DNA of 20,508 nt from JBJXFK01 sp046155505 (GCA_046155505.1 JBJXFK010000247.1:1-20508); one strand, 5' to 3'; positions 1 to 7,147 are shown, numbered from the stretch's first letter. Notes: a model not told the origin generated them from the sequence alone. Numbers and translations are program-made.

Positions 1-934
1 CGGTGATTGTCACGAGTTGACTCGCCGCACTGCTCACGATCGCCCAGCGCGCCTCGCGCACATTGCGGCAACAGAACATGCGCTGCACGAGCAACTGGTC
101 GATGCCGTAGCTGCCGACGCCGCCCCACGTACTCGCGATCACCGCCGCCCAGATCGTCAGATCGCTTGTGATATCGCTGGAGAAATTGAAGAACGTGAAC
201 TTCCCATGCGGGCCGGCGTTCGGCGCGGCGAGGCCGACGCGCACCATCTCAGCCACGCCGCCGTCGAGATTGGCGATGATCACGCCGAGCAGCACGAACG
301 CGCCGATCACAAACGCGAGAAACAGCAGCACGTCGGTCCATATGACGGTGGTCATGCCGCCGAGCAGCGTCCAGACCAGCGAGATGGCGGTCATGATGAA
401 GATCGCCCACGCCAGAGCGTCGATGCCCGAGATGCTCGCCAGATAGTGAAGCTGATCGGCCATCACGACCAGCAGCACTTCGCCGGTCAGGTAAATGCGC
501 GCCGATTGCCCGAGCATCGAGCCGATCATGAACAGCACGGTGATCATGCTGCGCACGTTGCCGCCGAGTTGGTTCTGCATGTAGTCGTACGGGCTGTAAA
601 TTTCGCGCTGGTAGTAGGCGGGCACCAGCCAATACGCCACGACGACGCGGGCCAGCAGCGACCCGAACACGCCGAGCTGCAAATAGGTGAAATTGCCGCC
701 GTCTTTGAAGACCAGGAACGGCACGCTGACAAACGTGAGCGCACTGATCTCGGTGGCGATGATCGATCCGCTGACCGCGTACCACGGCAGCTTGCGCCCG
801 CCGAGGAAAAAGTCGCGAATGGTCTGCTGTCGGCCGGCCATCGCTGCGCCGATCCAGGTCGTAATCGCGAGATACGCGACGACGACGAGCCAATCGACCA
901 GCGTAAACTGGGCACTGAATGAAGCGAGCAGCAT
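1..934 (-). CDS. Sodium:solute symporter (SSS/SLC5 family), N-terminal part
   Basis: Translating the minus strand from ATG at 934 gives 311 uninterrupted codons that run off the left edge, so the C-terminal part is missing (family members are usually about 480-600 residues). The protein begins MLLASFSAQFTLVDWLVV and has several hydrophobic segments. Family-typical elements visible are DFFLGGRKLPWYAV near residue 42, an ATEISALTFVSVP stretch near residue 60, and GGMTTVIWTDVLLFLAFV around residue 190. SSS proteins are inner-membrane carriers coupling Na+ (sometimes H+) influx to uptake of sugars, amino acids, organic acids or similar solutes. The substrate cannot be read from this fragment. A GGGG-type ribosome-binding site lies about 5 nt upstream of the ATG, inside a hairpin. 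The next gene on this strand, at 1296-1970, is separated by more than 360 nt, so this is probably an independent unit. Confidence 0.9.
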   Translation of the reverse strand, partial: MLLASFSAQFTLVDWLVVVAYLAITTWIGAAMAGRQQTIRDFFLGGRKLPWYAVSGSIIATEISALTFVSVPFLVFKDGGNFTYLQLGVFGSLLARVVVAYWLVPAYYQREIYSPYDYMQNQLGGNVRSMITVLFMIGSMLGQSARIYLTGEVLLVVMADQLHYLASISGIDALAWAIFIMTAISLVWTLLGGMTTVIWTDVLLFLAFVIGAFVLLGVIIANLDGGVAEMVRVGLAAPNAGPHGKFTFFNFSSDITSDLTIWAAVIASTWGGVGSYGIDQLLVQRMFCCRNVREARWAIVSSAASQLVTIT

Positions 935-937
935 GTG

Positions 938-959
938 GCCCCTTTCGAATCGAAGGGGC
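938..959 (-). promoter_or_regulatory. Hairpin covering the ribosome-binding site of the symporter gene
   Basis: GCCCCTT at 938-944 and AAGGGGC at 953-959 form a perfect 7-bp inverted repeat around an 8-nt loop. On the minus-strand transcript the 3' arm contains AAGGGG, the only Shine-Dalgarno-like sequence, ending about 4-5 nt before the ATG at 934. The stem would therefore sequester the ribosome-binding site. A translational control role is inferred; it could also be a chance palindrome. Confidence 0.4.
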
Positions 960-1221
960 GCATCCTAACGCGGGCTTCGCGGCTTGCACGACGCGCCGCA
1001 ATGGGCACAGCGAAGAGCCGACGGCAATCTTGGTACACGCCTCAGCCACAAGAGCCACGTAGCGCTCGGTTCTCTGTGGCCGACGGCGGCTCGCGAGGCG
1101 CGCCCAAGCCGAACCGCGCGCGCAAGCAGGGATTTTTCCGACGGCGCGCGAAACCCCGCCCTCGCACCTGGCGGTTACCGACACTTTGTTGACGTGCCGA
1201 AACTCGTTCTTGCGCGAGAAT

Positions 1222-1266
1222 TCAGGCCGAAGGCCTCGTAAGTCGTTAGCCGGGGGTGAAGCGCGT
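1222..1266. repeat. Dispersed planctomycete-type repeat, copy 1
   Basis: This block begins TCAGGCCGAAGGCCTCG, continues with GTCGTTAGCCGGGG and ends with AGCGCG. It contains the small palindrome AGGCC-GAA-GGCCT. A second copy, nearly identical over about 45 bp, lies at 7004-7049 in the same orientation. Both copies are in intergenic DNA. The rest of the gene-free interval 960-1295 shows no convincing ORF, terminator or RNA. Confidence 0.65.
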
Positions 1267-1295
1267 CCGCGCCGCCGTCATTCCGCCATCTGCAT

Positions 1296-1970
1296 TCAGC
1301 GCACGCCCAACTTCTTCAAATTCACGCCGCCCGCGTTGTCGAGCGTCACTTCCCAGATCTCCCCCGGGCGCATCCGCGCGCTGGGTGCTTCGAGTTGAGC
1401 GATGCGAATGCCGTATTTCGCCGCCTCGCGCGGAGCGTCGGCCAATTCCCAGAACCGCGACCACAGTTTCGCCTGCTCGTCCGCGGTCGCCGTCGGCGTG
1501 GTCGTCGGTCGTGCCCCTCGATCGATTGCGATTCCACTCTCGGGCGGCTGCCGATCGCCAAAAATCCGCCGAAACAGCGCCAAGCTGACCACCGGGCGAT
1601 CCGTGTCGCCGCTCTCCGCGACCAGGCGATGTTCAAACTTCAGCACCATCGCCTCGAAGTACACCTGTTCGCCGCGCACCGAGATTTCCTTCACGATGCC
1701 GCGCACGCCGTCCGCACCGATCTCCTGCCATTGCAACGTGGTCACGGGCGTGCCGGTCTCGTCCGGCGCCTGGCGCAACACATCAACTTGCGCGACGCGA
1801 CGACTCGCGCTTAGCCGTTCGGCATATGCAACAAGCTGCTTTTTCTCGCGTTCGAGCTCATCGACCCGCGCGGTAAGGCGTGCGACCTGCCACGAACCGA
1901 ACTGCACGGCGAACCCCGCCGCCAGCAGCACCGCCACGATGGAACCGATGATGAAGCGTGCCCAAGACAT
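1296..1970 (-). CDS. Hypothetical membrane-anchored coiled-coil protein
   Basis: This is a 224-residue protein of unrecognised family. It begins MSWARFIIGSIVAVLLAAGF, a single N-terminal transmembrane or uncleaved signal segment at about residues 5-25. A charged, heptad-like stretch (ARLTARVDELEREKKQL) at about 31-50 is probably a short coiled coil. The remaining 170 residues look like a soluble domain, presumably on the outer face of the membrane, with the closing motif PGEIWEVTLDNAGG. The ATG at 1970 is preferred over the in-frame upstream start at 1994 because GAGGG lies 8 nt before it and the hydrophobic segment then starts the protein. It stands alone: a repeat cluster lies upstream and more than 300 nt of gene-free DNA downstream. 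No function is proposed. Confidence 0.7.
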   Translation of the reverse strand: MSWARFIIGSIVAVLLAAGFAVQFGSWQVARLTARVDELEREKKQLVAYAERLSASRRVAQVDVLRQAPDETGTPVTTLQWQEIGADGVRGIVKEISVRGEQVYFEAMVLKFEHRLVAESGDTDRPVVSLALFRRIFGDRQPPESGIAIDRGARPTTTPTATADEQAKLWSRFWELADAPREAAKYGIRIAQLEAPSARMRPGEIWEVTLDNAGGVNLKKLGVR

Positions 1971-2040
1971 GCCGCAATCCCTCGCGTCCCGCACCCGCGT
2001 CGATTCCCTTCGACGCGGCCAACATCATACCGGCAACGAG

Positions 2041-2240
2041 AGTGCCTAGTGCCTAGTGTCTAGTGCCCAGTGCGAATGCGACTCGCAACGCCCACCGTTC
2101 AAAGTGAAAAGTGCAAAGTGCAGAATGGACCGGAGGACGCAGCGTCCGCATTCCACTTTGAACTTTGCACTTTGCACTTTGCACTTTGAATTTTCGTGTT
2201 GCACTAGTGACTAGCCGCTAGACACTAGACACTAGGCACT
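2041..2240. repeat. Nested inverted heptad repeats forming a large palindrome
   Basis: The outer left arm (2041-2073) is a run of heptads of the form AGTGYCT. The outer right arm (2201-2240) is the same heptad family in reverse complement. Inside them, 2099-2121 carries AAAGTGC-type heptads and 2155-2190 carries the inverse (GCACTTT repeated). The core contains GGACG-CAG-CGTCC. Two unrelated heptad families are thus nested symmetrically around one centre. It fills nearly all of the gap between the genes at 1296-1970 and 2243-2875. There is no coding potential or uniform spacer structure, so it is not a CRISPR. Confidence 0.8.
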
Positions 2241-2242
2241 TC

Positions 2243-2875
2243 TCACGCCCGCTCAATTAGCGTCTCACACCCCGTCGTCTCACCCGTCTCCAACGAAATT
2301 GTCCCCGCCACCTGCGTCACGTCATATTCGACGTCAACCTCGAAGCGAAGCTGCTCGCCTTCGAGCCGCACATCGACCGTCTGCACGGCGCTGCCCGTCT
2401 GAGCCAGGTTGCCCGACTGCCCGCTGTACTCGATATCGAGCACGATCCGCGCCGAATCGTCGCTGTACAAAATCGAACGCGCGCTCACTACCAGCGTCGG
2501 ATTCGTCGCGCCGCCCAGCGCGTCAAGCGTCACCTCATCGCCCGCCGCACTCACTTCGGCCAGCGCCTCGGGACTTCCCGAAAATCCCAGCACCGTCACG
2601 CCGACCAACACGCCCGCGTCGTCAAACTCGATCTCAACCTCGCGCTCGCCATCATTCGCGCTGCCCGGCGTGCCGTTCAAACTCTGCGTAATTTCGCAAT
2701 CGAGCGTGCCCGACCAACGACCCGCAAGGCTCGCCGCCCCGCTACCGCCGCTGCCGTTGTCGTTCGCGTTTTCGTTCGAGTTGCCGTCGCCGCCACTGCT
2801 GCCCGGACAACCGCCGATCGACATGGCGAATGCCGCGATCACCAGCAGACCCGATCCGACTCGTAGCAAGTTCAT
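2243..2875 (-). CDS. Asn/Gly-linker lipoprotein, downstream paralog
   Basis: This is a 210-residue lipoprotein. It starts MNLLRVGSGLLVIAAFAM, followed by a lipobox ending S-I-G-G-C with the lipidated Cys at residue 23, so it should be anchored in a membrane after signal peptidase II cleavage. A low-complexity Gly/Ser/Asn linker (GNSNENANDNGSGG) spans about residues 27-48. A beta-rich globular domain follows, beginning SLAGRWSGTLDCEITQSLNG. The upstream gene (2928-3803) has the same plan (PLAGRWAATLSCTSTQSLSG), so the two are tandem paralogs. The ATG at 2875 is chosen because AGGA lies about 7 nt upstream and the signal peptide then begins properly. The start is 52 nt after the upstream stop, so co-transcription is likely. 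The function is unknown; the LAGRW opening only loosely resembles lipocalin-like folds. Confidence 0.8.
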   Translation of the reverse strand: MNLLRVGSGLLVIAAFAMSIGGCPGSSGGDGNSNENANDNGSGGSGAASLAGRWSGTLDCEITQSLNGTPGSANDGEREVEIEFDDAGVLVGVTVLGFSGSPEALAEVSAAGDEVTLDALGGATNPTLVVSARSILYSDDSARIVLDIEYSGQSGNLAQTGSAVQTVDVRLEGEQLRFEVDVEYDVTQVAGTISLETGETTGCETLIERA

Positions 2876-2927
2876 GTGCAATCCTCGCGATTGATCGTTC
2901 GTGTCGTTCGTGCCGCGTCGCAGGCGA

Positions 2928-3803
2928 TCAGGGAACAAGACTCAACGTCCCGTCACACTCGATCACCTCGCCCGTTTGCAGCACCAGCGAACCGCTCTGT
3001 TGATTCACGTTGTACGTCACATCCAGTGAATACGCCAGCGCCGCCCCGCTCGGCGATACCGCGAGCACCTGCGACCCGCTGCCGACCTGAATCAGCGCCC
3101 CCTGCTGCCCCGTGTAGTTGATGCCCACCGTTACCTGCACACCGCCGCCGTCGTACCTCACCTGCTGCAACGTCACGACCAGGTTCGCATCCAGCCCGCC
3201 CGTGTCGGCCGTCAACGTGTCGGTGTCGCCGACGATTGTCATCGTCGCGACCTGATCGACGCCGTTGGCGAAGTTCACGACCGTCAGCGACTCAAGCTGT
3301 CCGTTCACATCAAACGTGATCTCGATCGCGACGTTTTCCGCATTCGGTGCGGTCGGCACGCCGCTCAAGCTCTGCGTCGATGTACACGAAAGCGTCGCCG
3401 CCCAGCGCCCGGCGAGCGGCGAAGCAGACGATCCGTTTGTGTTCGCGTTTGCATTCGCGTTGCCGTTGCCGCCGCCGTTCACGTTTTGATTGGCATTCGC
3501 ATTGTCGGCGTTCACATTCGCGTTGCCGTTGTCATTCGAATTCGCGTTCGCGTTCGTCGAACCGCCATTGGAGTTCGCATTCGCGCCGCCGCTCGGCGTC
3601 TCGCCGCTCGGGTCTGGGCTTGGCGAGTCGCCGACAAAAACGCTCGTCCCGTTTGCGTTCTCGTTGGCGACAACGTCTGGTGCCACGTTAGCGTTGGGAC
3701 TGGCGTTCGCATTCGAGTCGGTCGCCGACGGTGCCGGGCATCCGCCGATCAGCAACGCAACGCCGACGACCGCGACCGCAAAAACGACGACGACCGTTCG
3801 CAT
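2928..3803 (-). CDS. Asn/Ala-linker lipoprotein, upstream paralog
   Basis: This is a 291-residue lipoprotein. The signal peptide MRTVVVVFAVAVVGVALL is followed by lipobox I-G-G-C, with Cys22 as the predicted lipidation site. Residues about 25-125 form a long, repetitive spacer rich in Asn, Ala, Gly and Ser, with motifs such as NANANSNDNGNANVN. The C-terminal 160 residues form a beta-rich domain starting LAGRWAATLSCTSTQSL, homologous to that of the downstream gene. Such a linker would hold the domain away from the membrane; this is inference. The ATG at 3803 is chosen over the in-frame ATG at 3920 because it starts the signal peptide. The ribosome-binding site is only a G-run. It is probably the first gene of a two-gene operon. 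Confidence 0.8.
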   Translation of the reverse strand: MRTVVVVFAVAVVGVALLIGGCPAPSATDSNANASPNANVAPDVVANENANGTSVFVGDSPSPDPSGETPSGGANANSNGGSTNANANSNDNGNANVNADNANANQNVNGGGNGNANANANTNGSSASPLAGRWAATLSCTSTQSLSGVPTAPNAENVAIEITFDVNGQLESLTVVNFANGVDQVATMTIVGDTDTLTADTGGLDANLVVTLQQVRYDGGGVQVTVGINYTGQQGALIQVGSGSQVLAVSPSGAALAYSLDVTYNVNQQSGSLVLQTGEVIECDGTLSLVP

Positions 3804-3950
3804 GGCTGCCCCCCGGGCGCGGCCGGCTCGGGCGCACCCCTGTTGATATCGTCGCTCCGCATCCGGCGAATGCGTACGCATCGCGGCGACAACTCGCCGC
3901 CGACGGCCCAGGACGTGCATGAGTGGTTATTTTCGGAACAGATGGGAAAG

Positions 3951-4025
3951 TGGTGGCGGGCGGAGTCGAACCGCCGACCTAGGGGTTATGAATCCCTCGC
4001 TCTGAACCAACTGAGCTACGCCACC
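3951..4025 (-). tRNA. tRNA-Met (anticodon CAT)
   Basis: The reverse complement folds as a 75-nt cloverleaf: acceptor GGTGGCG/CGCCACC, D-arm GCTC/GAGC with AGTTGGTTCA loop, anticodon loop TTCATAA, T-arm GGCGG-TTCGACT-CCGCC and discriminator A. The anticodon is CAT. The G1:C72 pair and elongator-like D-loop argue against initiator tRNA. A lysidine-modified Ile tRNA cannot be fully excluded but fits less well. The anticodon stem AGGGA/CCCCT has an A-C opposition at its loop-proximal pair (31-39). The 3' CCA is not encoded. Confidence 0.93.
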
Positions 4026-4068
4026 GTCGCAGGGCCGAGCCGGACGCATCGCCCCAAGCGCGTTTCGC

Positions 4069-4097
4069 AGGATACCGCGCCAATCCCGCGCGGTAAA
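4069..4097 (-). promoter_or_regulatory. Candidate promoter of tRNA-Met
   Basis: On the minus strand TTTACC (4092-4097) and TATCCT (4069-4074) are separated by exactly 17 nt, a sigma70-like arrangement. Each hexamer matches the consensus at 4 of 6 positions. The -10 ends 43 nt upstream of the tRNA 5' end, a plausible leader length. The HAD gene stop at 4167 lies just upstream, so read-through is an alternative. Confidence 0.4.
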
Positions 4098-4166
4098 GTC
4101 GCGGGCAGTTCGCATCGAATTCGTGTCAGAACAAACACATCCCGGGCTCCAAACAAGCCCGCGCAA

Positions 4167-5054
4167 TCAACCCGCGGAAATCACATACCGCTCAATGAAA
4201 TCCGCCACCGCTCCCTCGGCATGATGACACACCGTCAACCGCGCCGCCGCGATCGTCTCGGCCTTTGCACTCGCCGGCGCGGCGCTGATCGCCGCCTGCC
4301 GCAGCATTGGCAAATCGTTCACATCATCGCCGATCGCTGCCGTCCGGGCCGGGTCGATGCCCCAGCGCCGGCACAGCTTCAAAATGCCCTGCCACTTGTC
4401 CACGTTCGCCGCAAAAGTCTCGACCACGGTGAATCGATACGCCGGCACGTCGATCAGATTGTGCGATTGCCGCTCACCAAACGCCGCCGCCAGATCGCGG
4501 GCCACCTCACGCAGCGCCGCCGGCGAATCCACCACCGCCAGCCGCAACGGATCGGGCGTATCCGTCGGCGGATGCGCCACCTCGCGCATCGTGCACGGCG
4601 ACCAATCGAGCCAAACCTTGATCGCCGCGTGACGATTTCCACCCGCGATCACATACCCGTCGAACCCCTCGGTCGAACCGTCGTGCAGCCACATCACGGT
4701 ATACGACCGCCGCTGAAACCACGCCAGCAATTCGTCGGCGAACGCGCGCGACATCGGCGAACTCTCAATCGTCTCGCCCGTCGACACGTCGGTGATCAAC
4801 GCACCGCCGACCGTTACCGTCGCATCCAGATCGAGTCCGATCGAATCGAGCACCGGCCTGGTCTCCGAATAGCTGCGTCCCGTGCAGAGCACAATCTTCA
4901 GCCCGGCTTCATGAGCGCGGTGCAGCGCATCTCGATTGCGTGGCGGAATTTTGCCGTCCGGGCCAAGAAGTGTGCCGTCGAGATCGACGGCGAGTAGGTC
5001 GGCATTCAGGGCAGGCAAGGCGATCCTCCGCATGGCGGCAATTGAACTCGCCAT
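4167..5054 (-). CDS. Cof-type HAD-IIB family hydrolase (sugar-phosphate phosphatase-like)
   Basis: This is a 295-residue cytoplasmic protein with all four HAD motifs. Motif I is DLDGTL at residues 24-29, with Asp24 the nucleophile and Asp26 the acid/base. Motif II is LCTGRS near residue 57. The motif III lysine lies in NVDKWQGILKL near residue 218. Motif IV is GDDVNDLPML at 242-251. The C2B-type cap between motifs II and III and the length fit the Cof/YbiV-type HAD-IIB subfamily. These are Mg2+-dependent phosphatases of sugar phosphates and similar small metabolites; the substrate is not predictable. The start is uncertain: ATG at 5054 or at 5033 (MRRIALPALNADLL), neither with a strong ribosome-binding site. 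The gene begins just after the terminator of the PEP-CTERM gene, so it needs read-through or its own promoter, which I could not identify. Confidence 0.9.
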   Translation of the reverse strand: MASSIAAMRRIALPALNADLLAVDLDGTLLGPDGKIPPRNRDALHRAHEAGLKIVLCTGRSYSETRPVLDSIGLDLDATVTVGGALITDVSTGETIESSPMSRAFADELLAWFQRRSYTVMWLHDGSTEGFDGYVIAGGNRHAAIKVWLDWSPCTMREVAHPPTDTPDPLRLAVVDSPAALREVARDLAAAFGERQSHNLIDVPAYRFTVVETFAANVDKWQGILKLCRRWGIDPARTAAIGDDVNDLPMLRQAAISAAPASAKAETIAAARLTVCHHAEGAVADFIERYVISAG

Positions 5055-5060
5055 GAGGAT

Positions 5061-5098
5061 ACAAAAGAACCGAGTGGGCTGCAGGACCCACTCGGTTC
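5061..5098 (-). terminator. Rho-independent terminator of the PEP-CTERM gene at 5130-5915
   Basis: GAACCGAGTGGG (5067-5078) and CCCACTCGGTTC (5087-5098) form a perfect 12-bp stem with an 8-nt loop. On the minus strand the stem is followed by TTTTGT, a short U-tract. It lies about 32 nt past the stop codon at 5130. Confidence 0.85.
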
Positions 5099-5129
5099 AT
5101 TTGATTCAAACCCGTTCAAACTTCAAGGC

Positions 5130-5915
5130 TTAGCGGCGGCGGAGCAGACCCGCGATACCGCCCAGGGCCAGCAGCGCCATCGTGCTGGGCTCCGGAACCT
5201 GGTAGATGTCGAACGAGAAGTTGTTGCCATTCGGATTCGTGGCGCTGGTGATGCGACCACGGATCGTCGCGAACAGCGTGCGGCCAGCGCCCGGCTCGGT
5301 GCCGGTGATCGCGTTGGCGGCGTCAACCACGAAGGTCAAACGCGACAGCACGGTGTTGTTCAGCGGAGCATTGACCGCGTCGAACCACGCGAGAGGAATC
5401 TCAACGCCCTGCGGATTCAGACCGCGGAGACGCGTGGCCGTCGAAACGATCGGCGGATTGGCCGGGCAGGAGGCCGGATCAGGGGCCGGCAGGCCAGGCG
5501 ACGCGAACGACGGATCAACGTTGAAGCGGCTGCCAGGACCCGTGAAGAACGAGTCGTACATGTCGCTGCGAGCGTTGTTCGCCGCATTGAACGCGAGACC
5601 CGGCGAATTCAGGTTGTGAATGTAGCAGGTTTCGTTCGGATCGTTCGGCGGATTGCCTTCCGAAATGCGCTGATCGCCCGAGTGCCAGATCGCGCCGGTA
5701 CCGACCACATCGACCGCAACTTCCGAGCCGGTCCAGTCAGCGGCACCGGTCGTGCCCTGCATGTCGAACGTGAAGTGCGTCGTGTCGCGACCGAAGGTGT
5801 CGCCACCTTGGAGGCTCGTGACCGCCGTGCTGTTCTGAACGAGCGCCATCGACTGGGCGAAGGCGGCTGTGGCAACGCCACAAACAAAAGCCGAAGCAAG
5901 AATCTTCTTCAACAT
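5130..5915 (-). CDS. PEP-CTERM sorting domain protein
   Basis: This is a 261-residue exported protein. The N-terminal signal peptide is MLKKILASAFVCGVATAAFA, with likely cleavage at AFA|Q. The C-terminus carries the PEP-CTERM signal: PEP at 241-243, a hydrophobic helix (TMALLALGGIAGLL) and a terminal RRR. Such tails direct proteins to an exosortase (EpsH/XrtA-like) for cleavage and surface or extracellular-matrix delivery. No exosortase is in this window. The central region is Gly/Asn/Pro-rich and unrecognised; it contains Cys in NETCYIHN and DPASCPANPP, possibly a disulfide. The start is clear: ATG at 5915 is preceded by a purine-rich GGAGAGGAAGAG. Longer in-frame readings upstream only translate a dispersed repeat. 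It is followed by its own terminator. Confidence 0.9.
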   Translation of the reverse strand: MLKKILASAFVCGVATAAFAQSMALVQNSTAVTSLQGGDTFGRDTTHFTFDMQGTTGAADWTGSEVAVDVVGTGAIWHSGDQRISEGNPPNDPNETCYIHNLNSPGLAFNAANNARSDMYDSFFTGPGSRFNVDPSFASPGLPAPDPASCPANPPIVSTATRLRGLNPQGVEIPLAWFDAVNAPLNNTVLSRLTFVVDAANAITGTEPGAGRTLFATIRGRITSATNPNGNNFSFDIYQVPEPSTMALLALGGIAGLLRRR

Positions 5916-6138
5916 CTCTTCCTCTCCTCTGCAGGATTGGCACCGAGGTGAACAGCCGGACCCGCCCGACCGTTTATTAAGCCTCCTCGAATTGACATCC
6001 AACATTAGGCAGGCAACATTCGGCATTTCCACTCTGGCCGAGAAAAAGTTCCCCGAATCTCGGATCGAACGCAGACCAATTCCATAACCAACTGCCATGA
6101 AATGGGTTAACGGCACGACACAATATCGGCGAGCCGTC

Positions 6139-6215
6139 GGGTGGGCATCGCCCACCATTCCATGCGTAATAACGCGAACCCGCCTGCGCATGCGAATGGT
6201 GGGCGATGCCCACCC
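6139..6215. repeat. Near-perfect inverted repeat (GGGTGGGCATCGCCCACC type)
   Basis: Arm 1 (6139-6166) and arm 2 (6187-6215) are reverse complements over 28/29 bases with one single-base indel, separated by 20 nt. Each arm contains the palindrome GGTGGGCATCGCCCACC. When translated this family yields spurious peptides containing VGWASPTI or VGDAHPT, seen here on both strands. It lies between the divergent genes at 5130-5915 (-) and 6244-6981 (+), close to where their promoters should be. Confidence 0.8.
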
Positions 6216-6243
6216 TACAATCCGCCTCCCGGAGCCGCAAAAC

Positions 6244-6981
6244 GTGAAACCGCAATCAGCCCAACCGTCCGTCCCCGCCCGACGATCCTGGAAACGCACG
6301 CTCCTGCGCATCGCCCTGCTCAGCGCGTGCACCACTACCGTCACTCTCATCGCGTTTGGCTGCATGCTCACCCACAAACCGAAGTGGTACCGCCCCGCCG
6401 CTATCGACTATTCCAAACTCGAAGCCGACAAACGCACCGTCGTCACCCTCGGCGACCGCATCGGCGACGCCCTGAACGCCCGCAAGCCGATCGAGTTCGA
6501 AATCACCGACGAGCAGCTCAATCGCTGGATCGCCGCCAAGGACGAATGGCCCACCGGCCGCGATCTCGATTTCGCCCCGTTCCAGCAGCCGTACGTTGAA
6601 TTCCTCGACGACAATCGCGTGCGTATCGCCGCCACCGTCACGCAACGCGGTATTTCGCTGGTCGCGTCGTTCGTCGGGCAAGTGGCAATCGAGGCCGAAC
6701 ACGTCGTCGTCACGGTCGATTCGCTGCACGCTGGTGCCGCCCCACTACCTTGGTCGCGCATCGAAGCGGCCCTGCAACAAGCCCTCGGCGAGCACGATGA
6801 AGGGCACGCGGACGGGCACACAGATGCGCACGCCGGCGGGCACGACGGTGCCTCGCGCGCCTCGAACGGAAAGCTCCGCTTCGACAACCACTTCGTCTGG
6901 CCCAACGGCCGCCGCAACTATCGAATCAGTGAAATCAGCACGACGGCGGGCCGGGCCAAGTTGACGTTGCAGCCGCAATAG
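6244..6981 (+). CDS. Hypothetical membrane-anchored protein with a His-rich segment
   Basis: This is a 245-residue protein of unrecognised family. Basic N-terminal residues are followed by one transmembrane segment (RIALLSACTTTVTLIAFGCML) at about residues 20-41. The domain after it begins HKPKWYRPAAIDYSKLEADK, includes EFEITDEQLNRWIAAKDEWP, and appears to face outward. A short insert at about 181-202 is rich in His, Asp and Gly (EHDEGHADGHTDAHAGGHDG), which could bind divalent metal. The GTG at 6244 is taken as the start because GGAG lies 9 nt upstream; in-frame ATGs at 6097, 6190 and 6196 fall in or before the inverted repeat. It converges on feoB. Its phrasing (TDEQLNRW, RVRIAATV) resembles uncharacterised planctomycete membrane proteins. 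The metal link is inference only. Confidence 0.75.
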   Translation: MKPQSAQPSVPARRSWKRTLLRIALLSACTTTVTLIAFGCMLTHKPKWYRPAAIDYSKLEADKRTVVTLGDRIGDALNARKPIEFEITDEQLNRWIAAKDEWPTGRDLDFAPFQQPYVEFLDDNRVRIAATVTQRGISLVASFVGQVAIEAEHVVVTVDSLHAGAAPLPWSRIEAALQQALGEHDEGHADGHTDAHAGGHDGASRASNGKLRFDNHFVWPNGRRNYRISEISTTAGRAKLTLQPQ

Positions 6982-7003
6982 CAAGCACACTGCGTCGAGT
7001 GAC

Positions 7004-7049
7004 TCAGGCCGAAGGCCTCGACCGTCGTTAGCCGGGGCGTGGAGCGCAT
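7004..7049. repeat. Dispersed planctomycete-type repeat, copy 2
   Basis: It matches the block at 1222-1266: TCAGGCCGAAGGCCTCG, then GTCGTTAGCCGGGG and GGAGCGC. The palindrome AGGCC-GAA-GGCCT is conserved in both copies, suggesting the structure matters for the repeat's maintenance or spread. It begins 22 nt after the stop of the 6244-6981 gene. Confidence 0.65.
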
Positions 7050-7088
7050 CGACACCCCCGGTCAGCGCCATCACAAACTCTGATTCGG

Positions 7089-7147
7089 CAGCCTGAAGGG
7101 CTGCAAGTTTGACCCGTCGGGCACGTCCGCGGTCGCTCTTCAGGCTG
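7089..7147. repeat. 10-bp inverted repeat (CAGCCTGAAG / CTTCAGGCTG)
   Basis: Perfect arms at 7089-7098 and 7138-7147 are separated by 39 nt. The left arm continues as GGCTGCAAG, itself partly palindromic with CAGCC. It lies in the intergenic stretch between two convergent genes (stops at 6981 and 7356). No T-tract makes it a convincing terminator. Confidence 0.45.

Noticed and set aside
249..1184. A 311-codon minus-strand frame overlapping the symporter
   Set aside because: It is an out-of-frame shadow; the correct frame gives a continuous SSS transporter from 934 to the window edge.
2041..2240. Possible CRISPR array
   Set aside because: The units are contiguous 7-mers in inverted arms, with no 23-37 bp repeats, unique spacers or cas genes.
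3486..4997. A 503-codon open frame on the plus strand
   Set aside because: It runs antisense through the Asn-linker lipoprotein, the tRNA and the HAD gene. The composition is Arg/His-rich shadow sequence with no domain.
5916..6096. Promoter for the 5130-5915 gene (TTGGAT-17-TAATAA on the minus strand near 5975-6005)
   Set aside because: Spacing is right but each hexamer matches consensus at only 3 of 6 positions; not strong enough to list.
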